Shown piece after piece: positions 36,630 to 48,135 of a stretch of DNA of 64,000 bases. The position numbers and the translations under genes are program-made. The stretch is taken from the NCBI RefSeq assembly GCF_033568475.1, contig NW_027331831.1:8556001-8620000 (forward strand), written 5' to 3'. The notes beneath the pieces are model-generated. The model did not search any database, was not told the DNA's origin, and saw only the letters and a program-made list of their open reading frames with translations. The stretch's first letter is position 1. The number at the start of each line of letters is the position of its first letter. The stretch is from Henckelia pumila. Lineage: Eukaryota > Streptophyta > Magnoliopsida > Lamiales > Gesneriaceae.

Positions 36630-36632
36630 TTA

Positions 36633-37243
36633 TAATATGACGAAAACGTCTCCAAATTAAAAATAGAACGATTTTTGTTTTGTAATAAAAGTACTTCAAA
36701 TTACAAATACCGAAGAACAAAACATGCCTTGGAATTTTCTGAAATTGAAGAACGAAATGGTATTCACCAATAAGAATAATTGATGAAAATGTATGTATTT
36801 TTTTCGAGTTTATTTATATTTATAACATTACAAGGGTTAGATGGGACTTTCTGCAAATTGTTGTGTTTCTTTGGATGAAATTCAATATGATCCGTCAGAT
36901 TTCATTTCATCTGATGTGTCACAATAATTGGATCATGTCATTTTGGCGAAATTAAATATAGCTATATTCAGATCAACGATCCAAAGCGCGTCCCTATTAG
37001 ATGATCGCATCCACTCGACGCACCCCTCAGATTAGATCCGTTGAATTTGATCTAGCAGCTCAAATTACATCCCTTGTGATGGAGCACAACTGTTCCATGC
37101 ACCCGATCACCATCCAATGGTCATGATAGCAACCATAATGCACCCCTTTCGATCTCACGCATCCAATCACTGAGGATTGGAGGCACAAATACATCTAGGA
37201 AAATTTCAACTTACCCCATGGGACATGTGTATGTATTTTATTT
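36633..37243. other. Intergenic spacer
   Basis: No gene was seen. The composition becomes GC-richer from about 36950 (GATCCAAAGCGCGTCCC, CACTCGACGCACCCC), a low-copy or older repeat that was not recognised. Confidence 0.35.
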
Positions 37244-37575
37244 GTTCAAATCATGTGGACCTCATATAATTCAATGAAACCCACATGATTTGAATCAACC
37301 AGTTATTGCCACCTACCCCATGAGATAATACCCATAGGGTAGGATCTAACCTACCCACAAATACTATGTTTTTATGGGTTTTGTTCATGCCACCCGCAGG
37401 GTAGTATCCTGCGGATGACGTGGGTTGAGTAGATGCTACCCGCAGGACACTACCCTGCGGGTGACGTGCAACTCCATGATTGATCAAAATCAATGAGTCT
37501 CATGTGGGGACCACTAATTTTGACCAATCATGATCCGCCACGCTACCCCCAAAACACTACCCTGAGGGTAGCATC
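37244..37575. repeat. Cluster of GC-rich hairpins with CTACCC/GGGTAG motifs
   Basis: Successive inverted repeats are visible. TTCAAATCATGTGG (37245-37258) pairs with 37281-37294. GGGTAGG pairs with CCTACCC at about 37336-37356. CCGCAGG pairs with CCTGCGG at about 37395-37415, and ACCCGCAGG with CCCTGCGGGT at about 37437-37461. CATGATTGATCAAAAT near 37475 pairs with ATTTTGACCAATCATG near 37520. The block repeats ACCCxxxGGGTAG patterns and is unlike the AT-rich surroundings. It lies about 320 bp beyond the stop of the ankyrin gene. The family is not recognised; it may be a foldback element. Confidence 0.55.
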
Positions 37576-37893
37576 GAACTAACCGTTTTTATGACATTTC
37601 TACGTTTAAAGAAAAAACAAAACAAAACAAAATAAAATGGACATTCCATTAGATAACAATATATTCCATGTGATGCGAAAAAGTGGACACTTAGAAATTG
37701 GTCCGAACCTTAGAAAGTAATGAATCTGTGTCTTTGATAGGGACCAATCTCCTCTAGCTTTAATTCACAGGATACGGTCTCCAAATATATGCACAACAAA
37801 AGAGAAACACGAAATATACATTCAGGGTCATGTATAGTCCAGGTTCCTAGCAGAACTATCGAAAAATTCACACACACTCGCGCGAAATCTAAC

Positions 37894-40288
37894 TCACTGC
37901 ACAACTAAGGTTTCTTGGTTCTGACTTTTCCTCGGCGGAGAGCTCATCAACTTCTCTGCAGCCAGGCCTTGAGCGCCGAAACACAGGTAATTGTTCAGCA
38001 GTCTGGAGTTTAAAGACTTGTGTTTACGCCTCATTTTCGCTTTTTCTATGTTTGGGGATTGGTTTGAGCTCGATGGACCTGCACTTGCGCTGTCAACATT
38101 TACAACCTTCCTTGCATCAGCAATTGACCAAGACGACTCAGAGTAGGTGCTCGAGGGGGACCCCAAGTTCGACTTTGGCAGCATTTGCAGCACGCCGTGT
38201 GACAGCCCTGCGGCATATTTGTTCTTTGTGGACGGGCTGGGAAGATTACCTTGTACAGACATTATCCTTTTGTTGTTCGGAAAAGAGGAAAACCGTGAAA
38301 ATTGATTCCTTAGTGGGATAGGGCTATTGCTGAAACTGGAATGCCTTCTGTCTGATACGACGGAATCGGTGTCTCCCAAGTGGGAAGTATCTGTATTTGA
38401 GGTTCTTTCTCTCTTTGTAGGCCAACGGAGCAGCATCTTGAAACGATTTGCCGCGTTGCTTAGAGAAGAACCAGACCTCCTATGTTTACCAGATTGCTCT
38501 ATTTCACCTGAGTAACCGTGCTCCGTGCCTGTCAAATCGCCACTCAGGAGACAAGCGTCTTCAACACCAGAGTGTAAGAATATTTCTGCATCAGGGATTT
38601 TGAAAACTGTCCCTGGACTACCTCCAATACCATGCAATCTCAAATGGGAAACAATGGCTTTTCTTGTGATTCTATCTTGACAATTCGAAATCCCTCCGGC
38701 TGATATCAACCGTTTGATCAGAATCTCAGAAGACGCTGATCTTGGCCGTTGCTTGAGGATATCCAAAGGTGTGTTCCCATCAGCATCGCGAAGATTAAGG
38801 TTTATGTAAGGAACCGCCATGAGAAGCTCGACTATATCATACTGGATGTTCTCGATGACAGCCATGTGAAGAACCGTTCTGCCATCTTTGTTCTTAACAT
38901 TGATTGTGTCCTCAAGATCCACAAGTTTTCCAGACACCAACTGCTTCATCAGTTCAATTTGCCGGTCAAGTCTCCGAAAAGTCGGGGTTCTAAAACCAGC
39001 AACAGCCATGTGAAGAAAAGTATCTCCATAATTGTTTGTTATTGAGGTAGAAGAAGGGGATGCGGATACAAGAATCTCGATGACAGCTAGGTGACCTAGG
39101 TACGCAGCCACGTTTAAAGCTGTGTTACCTCGATTGTCAACCGAGTTAATGATGTCGTATGAGGATGTTAAAAACTTAACCACCTGCATATTGGCGAGAA
39201 AAAGAGTTGAAATCCAGTGCCACAATTGAATGTCCCACAAAAGAAATGGATCGAAATAGAACTCAACATGAGAGCATACACTACTCTATGTGATGCAGTC
39301 CATTCACTAAAGCAAACCTGATTATAATAACTGGGAATGAAACTCAAGCACCATCTTCCCACATTATCAATTGGCAAACACCGCCAACAATTTTAAACAT
39401 GCATATGCCTCAAACAACCAGAGGCTTCATATTTCTTAATTCTTAGCATATTTATGCAAGTGGATTCAAGAACTTGGCTCCATAATATATACCATTAAAC
39501 ACCAAAAAATGAAAACTAAGAGAGTTGCTGCATCTTTATGATAGAATGAACTAAAGACAGCAATTCACTAAGAAGTTCAAGAAAGTGCGTGAACAAAAGC
39601 AACTCACCTCAACCTGCCCTCTACCGGAGGCCGAATGCAAAACAGTAGATCCCTGAGCATCCCTATAACTCAAAATATCACATCCATCCGTCAAAAGATC
39701 CCTCAACATCTCAACATTGCCACCTCTTGCAGCGGCATGAACCGCTCTATTCACCATTTCGGAACGAAAAACCAGAGAAATTTCCCTTTTTTGCCCCTTC
39801 GGGGAGAGTAGCGCATACTCAAACAACATCCTGAAAACCTCGGAGCTCTTGCTCCTCGCCGCAGCGTAGAGGATATCAGTAACCCCATATTCCCCTTCTC
39901 CAAACACCAAAATGGGGTCCCTATCCAACAATTCCTTCACAAAAATCACATCCCCCGCTGAAGCAGCAGTGTACAAAAGCCAACCACCATACCCAGCCCT
40001 GATCAACGAATTGTGCCCTTTGTCTATTTCACATTCTTCAAGAAGTTTTTGGGCAACTTGGGACCTACATTTGGCTACATCATTAAACTTTTCCTCATCG
40101 TCCCACACGGTTTCGAGCCTCCGGATTCTTGGGAGAGAGGTTAATTTAATGAGAAGGTTTGGGTCAATGTAGAGAAGCTCTCTAACTAGATCATAATGTC
40201 CATTTGCAGCTGCCCAATCAATAGGGGAAGCAAACCACCATTGGTCTCCAGTGCTTTCCCATCTTAAAGGAAAGAAATTAGAAGACAT
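37894..40288 (-). CDS. Ankyrin-repeat protein, plant-specific soluble type
   Basis: Two exons (40288-39608 and 39183-37894) join to 656 aa. The start at 40288 gives MSSNFFPLRWESTGDQWWFA, the conserved beginning of this plant family; an upstream in-frame ATG would add an unlikely hydrophobic leader. Ankyrin repeats span about residues 19-390: SPIDWAAANGHYDLVRELL, GGWLLYTAASAGDVIFVKEL, NRAVHAAARGGNVEMLRDLL, GSTVLHSASGRGQVE, GNTALNVAAYLGHLAVIEIL, GDTFLHMAVAG, GRTVLHMAVIENIQYDIVEL and GNTPLDILKQRPRS. The rest is Ser-rich and basic (SGKHRRSGSSLSNAANRFKM), ending in a conserved NNYLCFGAQGLAAEKL block. The PGG membrane domain of ACD6-type proteins is absent. Ankyrin repeats mediate protein contacts; partners and process are unknown. 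Confidence 0.9.
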
Positions 40289-43200
40289 TGGCCAAGAGAA
40301 ATTGGCACAAAATTCTCGAATTCCAACACAAATTACACAAAAGAAAAAAATATATATAGCCACGAAATCACTAGCATACAAAAAATGATACTTTTGGAGA
40401 ATAAAAAGAGAATTGAGAAAATTTATATTAGTAAAGTGGAATCAGCCAAAAACAGCTCCAAAAGCGAGCATAAACCAAAAAAAAAATAGCACAGAAAGTA
40501 AGGGTTTGTGGGATCGAGATTTTTCTAAGTCCAAAGAAGGTTCTTTTATGTAAGGGAACTGATCAATAGAAGCACAAACAACCATAAGAACCCAAATCAA
40601 GAAAAGGGATTTCTCAAAATTTACAGAGCAGAGGAAGGAACAGAGAAGAGAGACTAAACACCGCTAATTATGGGAAACATGACAGAATTTGGAAGAATTC
40701 TATAGAATTGTGACTGTTTGAAGATGATAATACGAGGAAAAGAAAAGACCACACGTTTATATAAAAGTATAATATAGCTGGCTATTTTTGTGTGGACACC
40801 ATAATTACTGCTCAAAATTCCAATCAAGAAATCTTACAGACTTTCTTGGATTTCGCTACTCACGACAGGACAATAACTGGGTTTTTCGTGTGGTGACCAA
40901 AAATAGTACCCCAAATTCCAAAGTAGAAATCTTGATACCGCTCTTGGATTCTCCAGATTGCCAGTGAAAGGCTGTACAAAAAAAAATGGATAGAATTCAG
41001 CAGTACGACGTAAGTGGTGGACTCTGTAAATATAAACTTTGCCAGGTTCAGACCATCTGTCATTCGATTCACATGGGAAAAAGTTTGAAACTTAGCATAA
41101 CCGATGTGATCTTGGAATTATTACTGATATTTTTTCACTAAATAAATTGGCGAATAGGAAAATTATGTTCAAAGGCCCTTTTTCCCTGCTTTTGTATTTT
41201 TTTAAATATGTAATATACTGTTAATAATAGTGGTATACAGTATACTAACCACATGGTTAATTTACTATATTATGATAAAATGTTTATTTATATTTTATTT
41301 TTCACTCTAGCCACTTCAATTTTTTTAAGGAAAAATTATTTATTTATTTTTTTAAAAAAATTGTCCACTCTTTAATTTTTTTACAGAACGGTGTATAACG
41401 ATCCTCTGATATAGATTAATTGTTTGACTTTTGACTTTGTTTAAACTTTATACGTTGAAAATATGAGATTTGATTCATAACATTTTTATGTTCTCTGTAT
41501 CATGGATGTTTCATAATTTGCAATCAAATGAGAGAAATCTGTCATAAATGAAATGCTATTTACTTCTACCTCTTGGGAAATTTTCTTTAATATTGGTACT
41601 GTTTCCATTTTGAATCGAGGATTTTAATATTGATGTAATGAACTTCTTGATGGGGTCAATAAGAAGTGATATCGGATTCTGTTTTTTTTTAAAAAAATAA
41701 TGATAATTTAGAACTATTTTTGAAAAAAAAAAAACCTTGTGTTGTGATATTTAATTTTATTTATTTTTTAAATAATAAGAACGAAATATTTGGGAAAGAC
41801 GCGGAAACCCAGGTTTGCACCAAGTCCACTGTAGAATAAAAATCACATTAAAATTTTTTTTAGTAGGTTGACTCCATATTTTAGAGAGGATTTAAATAAA
41901 ATAATATAATGATGCTAATGATTTTGTATCCAATCCTTTTTTATTCTAGATATTAGTATACTTAATTGTGAATATCACCTATATTTATTGCATTAAATAA
42001 TTTGTCAAATTGATTATTCAGGTTTCGTTTGGACATCTATTTCAAAAATATTTTTAGTGTTTTATAAATGAAAAAAAACTTAAATTATGTGTTTAGATAA
42101 AATTTTTGTAAAATATTTTTAAAAAGTGTTATCCAAGTATAGTTTTTAAAAAATGTTTGATAGATATTTTTAGAATTGAACTATGGAAGATATAGATAAA
42201 CAACATTAATTTTGAATGTTAAAATATTTTTATAGAATAGTTGTTCAAACACATTATTTTTAAAACAACTTTTAAAATATTTTATAATTTTTTTTAAAAA
42301 AAACAATTTTATAAAAATATTTTATAAGTACATGTACAAACGAAAAATGTGTACGTATATTAGAGTGAAACCATCGCAATATTTTTTTTTTGTGACGTGG
42401 GAACCCGCGGCCGAAAATGAACTCCAAACCTCAGGCCAAAAGTTCACATACTCCACCAACTTCGACACCCCCTTATGGGCGAAACCATAGCAATATTTTC
42501 CTCTTTATTTGGTGCACGTTATATAGCAAACTAATAATATATACACACACGTATGTTGCTCTAAATATATAGATTTATCTACTTTTCATACAGATTAAAA
42601 ATAAAAAAAATTGTATGAAAATTGGGACAGAAGGATTATATAAATTCAATCATTTAATTTATTAATTTTGGGTTTTTAAAGTGACAACTAAAAGTGCGAA
42701 AGTGTTAGCCTAATTATTGATGCTCTTTAATAATCTCACGAGATGATTGTTCCCTACGGCAGAGGATAAATAGGAAAAGGACAATTGGGCAGTAAAAACC
42801 AAAAGAAAAATCAAGGAAAAGTGATATGGGTTCCCCAAAGTATTTTTCATTAAAAATTGGTGGCTTGGTAAAATCATATTCTTTAAATGGTGGCTTAATA
42901 TATTTATAGTTAAGAAAACCATATTCATTTTTCTAAAAATTCCCATAAAAGTAAAATATTTTTACTTAAATATAGATAACTTGTCTGTATTTAACTCGAA
43001 CCAAAAAACCTTCAACTTTAACCCGATTGTTGGGTTGAGTTCATTTTTGATACCGCTATCTATCAACACATGTGCACCAACTGAAAAAATAATAAATCAC
43101 ACGTATATTAATAAATATCCACACTCAGATGCACTTTAGAACCGTGACTATAAAAATATCATTCACTTACCAAGTACTAGTCATCGTAATAAAAAACATG

Positions 43201-43965
43201 TTATTTTGCGGGTCACGAAGCCGATAATAATGACTTAACTAATAAAGAAAGGATTTAGTGCTCGCCATGGGCAAACGATGCACACATTGATTGTAACAAG
43301 ATGTTACAAGAAATTATGGCAATGATGTGATCCAACAAACTGGGCCAACCAAAGTTGTTGTCTATTTATTTTGTACAAATATGTGATGTTTGGAAGGTAA
43401 TGAATTGGCTCAAGAATCCCATGAATTATTCATAAATCTCCACATCAAGGATGCCTAGGCTAAGACCTTATCCAAAAACATTTTATCCAAGAAAAATCGG
43501 GTTTTTACATTCGCACATGTATCTAATGTATTTGACAATTATCTTCCTTTTATTATATACAGGGGAAGCAATTAGCTAGTTAGCCAGCGTCACATCGCTA
43601 CAGACCTAAGGTCATCTCCAATCCATTGCACTATTTTAGCGTAAGTTTTGCATCAAAATAGTGTAATTTTTGCATCAAACACAAAACTAATCTCCAATCC
43701 ATCTACTTCAAATTTTATTCTAAAAAAAATATTCCCATAATATTCTCTACTTTTTTTTAATTTATCTACAATATTTAATTTCACAAAAATACAAATACAA
43801 ATCAATATATTAATATAATGTTTAATTAGTTGACTATTATTTAAATTATTTTAAATAAATAATATAAAATAAAATAAATATATTTTAATAATAATATTTA
43901 GCATAATTACCGAGCATTTGCTTTGTTTTTAAAAAAATTTGGAAAATAATAATAATAAATATATT
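40289..43965. other. Ankyrin-gene promoter and long AT-rich intergenic region
   Basis: The region 40289 to about 40720 is the probable leader and core promoter of the ankyrin gene. Beyond that no coding frame is supported. A MITE-like relic lies at 42028-42340. A segment starting GGTCATCTCCAATCC at about 43611 resembles one terminus of a Tourist-like MITE (compare 46999). The rest shows no recognised structure. Confidence 0.4.
42028..42340. mobile_element. MITE relic, family shared with 58350
   Basis: The left end TTTCGTTTGGACATCTATTT and the right end read on the minus strand, TTTCGTTTGTACATGTACTT, are imperfect inverted repeats. The interior (AGTGTTTTATAAATGAA, TAGAATAGTTGT, AAACAACTTTTAAAA) matches the segment at 58350-58680. 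No clear target duplication was found. Confidence 0.5.
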
Positions 43966-44168
43966 GGGCAATTTGCTAAAAAATCCCCAAATGCAAACAT
44001 GTTTTGCTTTGGAGTCCCTAGTCATAAAATGTGGTACAAAAAAATACAAGATATGATACAAAATCATACAAGATGTGGTACAAATTAACAAAAAATGTGG
44101 TACAAAAAAATGGCTAGGGAGTGTTGAGCAAAACATGTTTGGATTGGGGATTTTTGAGCAATTTGCAC
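43966..44168. mobile_element. Short MITE with long inverted repeats, 203 bp
   Basis: The two ends pair over about 55 bases: GGGCAATTTGCTAAAAAATC at the left and GTGCAAATTGCTCAAAAATC at the right on the minus strand. Both continue with CCCCAA, AAACATGTTTTGCT and TCCCTAG. The 7-mer ATATATT stands on both sides but is low in complexity, so the duplication is uncertain. The centre repeats GATGTGGTACAAA-like words. It lies 445 bp upstream of the DUF1985-like gene. Confidence 0.65.
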
Positions 44169-44613
44169 ATATATTAAACGTATTTAAAAATATAAATTAA
44201 TTTCTGAAGTTAATATCCGTATTTAAAAACATATTAAACTGCTTATTTTAATGTTAATTATTAATTAATTGTTTAAAAGATATAAATGGGAAAATTTTGG
44301 GAAAATACCCACTCAGAAACATTTATATGTGTTCCCTCCCCATGTCAGAGTTTTTTTATTTAAAGTCCCTGATAGTACAAAATTGTTTTTTTTACTCCCT
44401 GTCCATGATATTTAACATATTTTTAATTGTTTTAATTAATTAAATATAATCATCCTCTCACTCCATCCACACGCTCAACCCTTACTCACTTTCTCCCCCA
44501 ATTCACACGCATCAAACCCCAATCCCTAATGAAGAAACCCTCCCTGCAATTCTGATTCAACCATAGGCGAGAAGAATCATCAAGAACTTTTCGAATTCGA
44601 ATCGGTAGCACAA

Positions 44614-46044
44614 ATGAGGGAAAAGACAGTGAAGGATAAACTGACAAAAGCTCCAGCGAAGAATAAATCTATTGCAGCGGCAACGAAGAAGAGAAACAAC
44701 AAAGGTATGAGCAAATAACCTTTTTAGGTTTTAAAATGTTCTTATAAAATCGAAATTTATTTTTAGGAATGATTTTCTTGTTCTCTTAAACTTCGCCTGT
44801 TTTGAAATTCTCGTCCCCTAAATCCTCTACCATCTCGTTATTTCCTTCCCTGATTTCGTAGGTTGTGTGCATTATGACAAAATAATGTTTTATTAATTTA
44901 TCAATTTTTTTTCATAATTATTGAACGCAAGCACTCTCATGATTTTGAAGTCATTTATCATATTTTTAGGATTTTTTCTTTGCTGTTATTTCAATATAAC
45001 TATAAATGTTGATGAAATTTAGAATTTAGTTATAGTGCAATATTCTAAGTTGGTTCTTCTAATCTTTGTCTGTTATAATTTGATTCTTGTTTTTTGGTGT
45101 TTATCTTGATTTTTTTGTATGACTGTGTTTGGTTTTGATTCTAGACATAATTGTAGAAGATGAAGCAGAGCAAAAAAATGGGAAGAGATTTTTTTCAAGA
45201 TGCTCTCCCTCTTATTTTAAAAGTGTGATGAGGAAGTTGAAGTCGATCCTAGGCGAGCAGCAAAAGAGTCGTATAGATGATACTCTTTTTGGTAAATGGA
45301 TTGATATGCCTGTCCTTGCAATCAGTAGTGGCAGGATTGATTATCTACTCGACAAATTTCAGGTGGATTCATGTTGTTTTATTGTTGGTGATGATATAAG
45401 GATCCCTTTCCGTTCAGCAGAGTTCTCTATTGTGCTTGGTCTGCAGCATAGTGGCCAACCCGTGGACTTGGACCTAAAAATGGATTCCAGATTTTTAGAA
45501 CGTCATTTTGCCGAAAAAGTCATCAATGCCAATCGGGCAGCCATTAAGAAAAAACTTCTTTTACTTGCAAGAAGTAACAATGAGAGTGCAATTGAAGATT
45601 TTGTTAGATTTTTTATTTTGTTGATCTTTAACTGCATAATATTTCCCACCGGTAATTATATCACGCCTAGCTTTATATTTCCTTATCTCGATGATCTTAC
45701 CACCTTTTTTAAACATGCTTGGGGAGATGCTGCATTCCGATTTTTGCACCGAGAAATGCGTCATCTCGGAAGCAAACTTTATGTTGATGGATGCATGGTT
45801 GGATTAATGGTCAGTATATAGTTTTAGTAATAATGATATTATTATATTGTCAATAATTTTAATTTTTTTGGGGGTTCAGGCTTGGATGTATGAGACCGTC
45901 TCAACTTTAGGAGTACGTCACAGTTTAAATATTTACCCTCGGTTGTTTCGGTGGGGTAAAAGCAAGATCCCATTGACGGCTGCTGGTGCTGAATCATCAT
46001 TGAGATGCATAGATACAACCCAAGTAGTTCCTATTTGCTTTTGA
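44614..46044 (+). CDS. DUF1985 / plant-mobile-domain-like protein of transposon-associated type
   Basis: Three exons fit: 44614-44704, 45145-45809 and 45880-46044, giving 306 aa. The N-terminus is Lys/Ala-rich (MREKTVKDKLTKAPAKNKS). The rest shows a fold typical of DUF1985/plant mobile domain proteins: IRIPFRSAEFSIVLGLQHSG, FVRFFILLIFNCIIFPTGNY, FIFPYLDDLTTFFKHAWGDA, YVDGCMVGLMAWMYETVSTL and IYPRLFRWGKSKIP. Related plant proteins usually carry a C-terminal Ulp1-type cysteine protease and are often found in Mutator-like elements. That part is missing here: the frame stops soon after the FRWGKS block, and an LTR-like fragment begins about 65 bp later. It may be a shortened gene, a pseudogene or one with further unseen exons. 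Expression is unknown. Confidence 0.6.
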
Positions 46045-46109
46045 TTTATATTAAAGTATTTGCGTAAAATTTATCGTTGGTTTGATTGAAATTTTTTTTA
46101 TTTTGATTT

Positions 46110-46381
46110 TTATAATAATATTTTTGGGCTCAAATAAGACTCATAAAATAATTTGGATAGAAAGTTGTCATCTCGTCCGTCCACGGTCCCGTCTACGCGA
46201 TCAAATAATTAAAATGCCATAAATCATAAAAATCACTAATTATGGGTTAAGTGCTTGAAAATAAATTAAATCATGCACAAATAATTCACATAATTATTTA
46301 ACCCATAAATCACAAATTTAAATTATTTAAATATCCTAATTATGCATGCGGATTTACGTATTTAAAATACCGGGTGTTACA
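46110..46381 (+). mobile_element. LTR fragment (fossil)
   Basis: The block has the composition and ending (ATACCGGGTGTTACA at about 46367-46381) of a plant Ty3-type LTR 3' end. A GTCCACGGTCCCGTCTACGC tract lies near 46180. No coding part or second LTR is visible. It is probably a truncated solo LTR of some age; the left limit is approximate. Confidence 0.35.
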
Positions 46382-46998
46382 GTATTAATGTATATTCTTG
46401 AGTAACAAGTTCACAAGACTTATATTAGGTTTTTTTTGCGCTTAGCTTGAACTTCCAGATATTTTGTTTCATTGAAATTATGGTTTCATCGTCATTCAAT
46501 CCGTGGAAATTACTCAAAAAAATACCATTTTATTTAATCTTACTTTGTCAACGTAAATTAAAATTTTCAAATATTTATTGCAGAATATTCGAATTATCAT
46601 ATAAGATTATAAAGATCTTAGGTTGTGTTTGAATGGAAGAATTTAATTTGAGGTAGACGGATTTGATCTGTGGACAGATTTGAAATTATACTCATCTTCG
46701 ATAAATCTCAAATACATCATATCATTATTGCATTTACATAAGTTAATAGATGATTGAATTTGAAATGTATCCAACAAAAATTCATCAAAGCAACCAAATG
46801 ACTTTGAAATACATAGCTTCAAGTTCTTCCGTAGAAGCTAAATATGAGGTTGTGTTTGAATCGATGCATTTGAAAACCATGTATTTCGATTATAATTTAT
46901 TGTTTACAATAATATTATAGATCAAATTTTAAATTTTCATCTTAATCATTTATACATCAATAATTTAAAAGTAGAATGTATTTCAAATGACACTCTTA
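46382..46998. other. AT-rich spacer with MITE-like fragments
   Basis: Fragments starting AGGTTGTGTTTGAATGGAAG (about 46620) and GAGGTTGTGTTTGAATCG (about 46851) resemble the termini of the MITE at 57033-57315. No gene was seen. Confidence 0.35.
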
Positions 46999-47276
46999 GG
47001 TCATCTACAACTCAAAATAGAGATCCGTAATCTCTATTTTCAAAAAAACTTTACAATCCATATCCTCTAAATATTACCAAATACTCAATTTTTTCATTTT
47101 TTTTTTTACAAAAACACACATAATATTGTCTATTTTTTGTGTAAAAAAATATCACATATTTATCAAGTTAAATTAAGTCGATAATAATGGAGAGTGCATA
47201 TAGAATAGGGCTGGAGAGGGAAATCCTTCATTATAATTGAGAAATCCTTCATTATAGAGGAGGGTTAGAGATGCTC
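46999..47276. mobile_element. Tourist-like MITE, 278 bp
   Basis: The left end is GGTCATCTACAACTC and the right end read on the minus strand is GAGCATCTCTAACCCTC. TTA flanks both sides (46996-46998 and 47277-47279). GAGCATCTCTAACC is a terminus shared by many plant Tourist-like families. A second tandem-like motif, GAAATCCTTCATTATA, occurs twice near 47220-47260. Confidence 0.65.
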
Positions 47277-47279
47277 TTA

Positions 47280-48135
47280 TCAAGTGATCTTGAAAATAGT
47301 TGAAATACATTCTACATAGCATGAAATTGTATATAAACATGTAAGAGATAAATTTGAAGTTTATGGTTTTACTCTCTAAATAACAAAAATACATTTGTAA
47401 TCAATGTTTGGATTTAACTTAAATTATAAAAAAATTTGGTAAAAATTAGTGTTTTCAAGTATCACACGAACGCCCAAGTCAAATATGATAACCAAAAAAT
47501 AAAAAATAAAAAACTAAGACCCAACTTTGACAAGTTAAAAAACAAAAATAGAAAATAAAACAACTTATAAGAAAAATTTGACAATTTACCCATTTATATA
47601 AGCGTGAAACTAAATTATATTAGACTGAAAAAAATGTTTATCAACAAAATTCAAAAACGATAGTGTGAAAAATTAATCCCTCACGCCACTTTGAATATTC
47701 TTCAAATATAAAGTTTACGCTGTCCTTTTCCTCCATTGCCACCAACTATTTTGTAACTTATATAATACCGGTAACATTTTATATAGCTATAAATTTTCAG
47801 CGTGCAAGCCAATTCCAATTATTTGCGGTCATCTGATACCAAGATCCCAAATTTATGATCATGTGTTCGAGACCAAGTGTAACACAACTATTTAGAACAT
47901 CAATATGACAATCAATTGCATGTAGAGAGGGAAAAGGGACACAACAACAACAAAGTCCATCGGAGTTCAAAGAAATCATGCATCAATGGCATAGAGTCTA
48001 CATGAAGAACAATGCATAAATAAAAAAGCTTTGTTTATTTCTCTACAAATCTAAGTAAACCTCCTCTTACCAGACCAGACTCTATATACATTTGAAGGTC
48101 GGCCTATATATGTCACACCATTCGTCTTATTGATG
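47280..48135. other. Intergenic and 3' flank of the RING gene
   Basis: No gene was seen. The stretch from about 48000 to 48135 is probably the 3' untranslated region of the RING gene. Confidence 0.4.
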
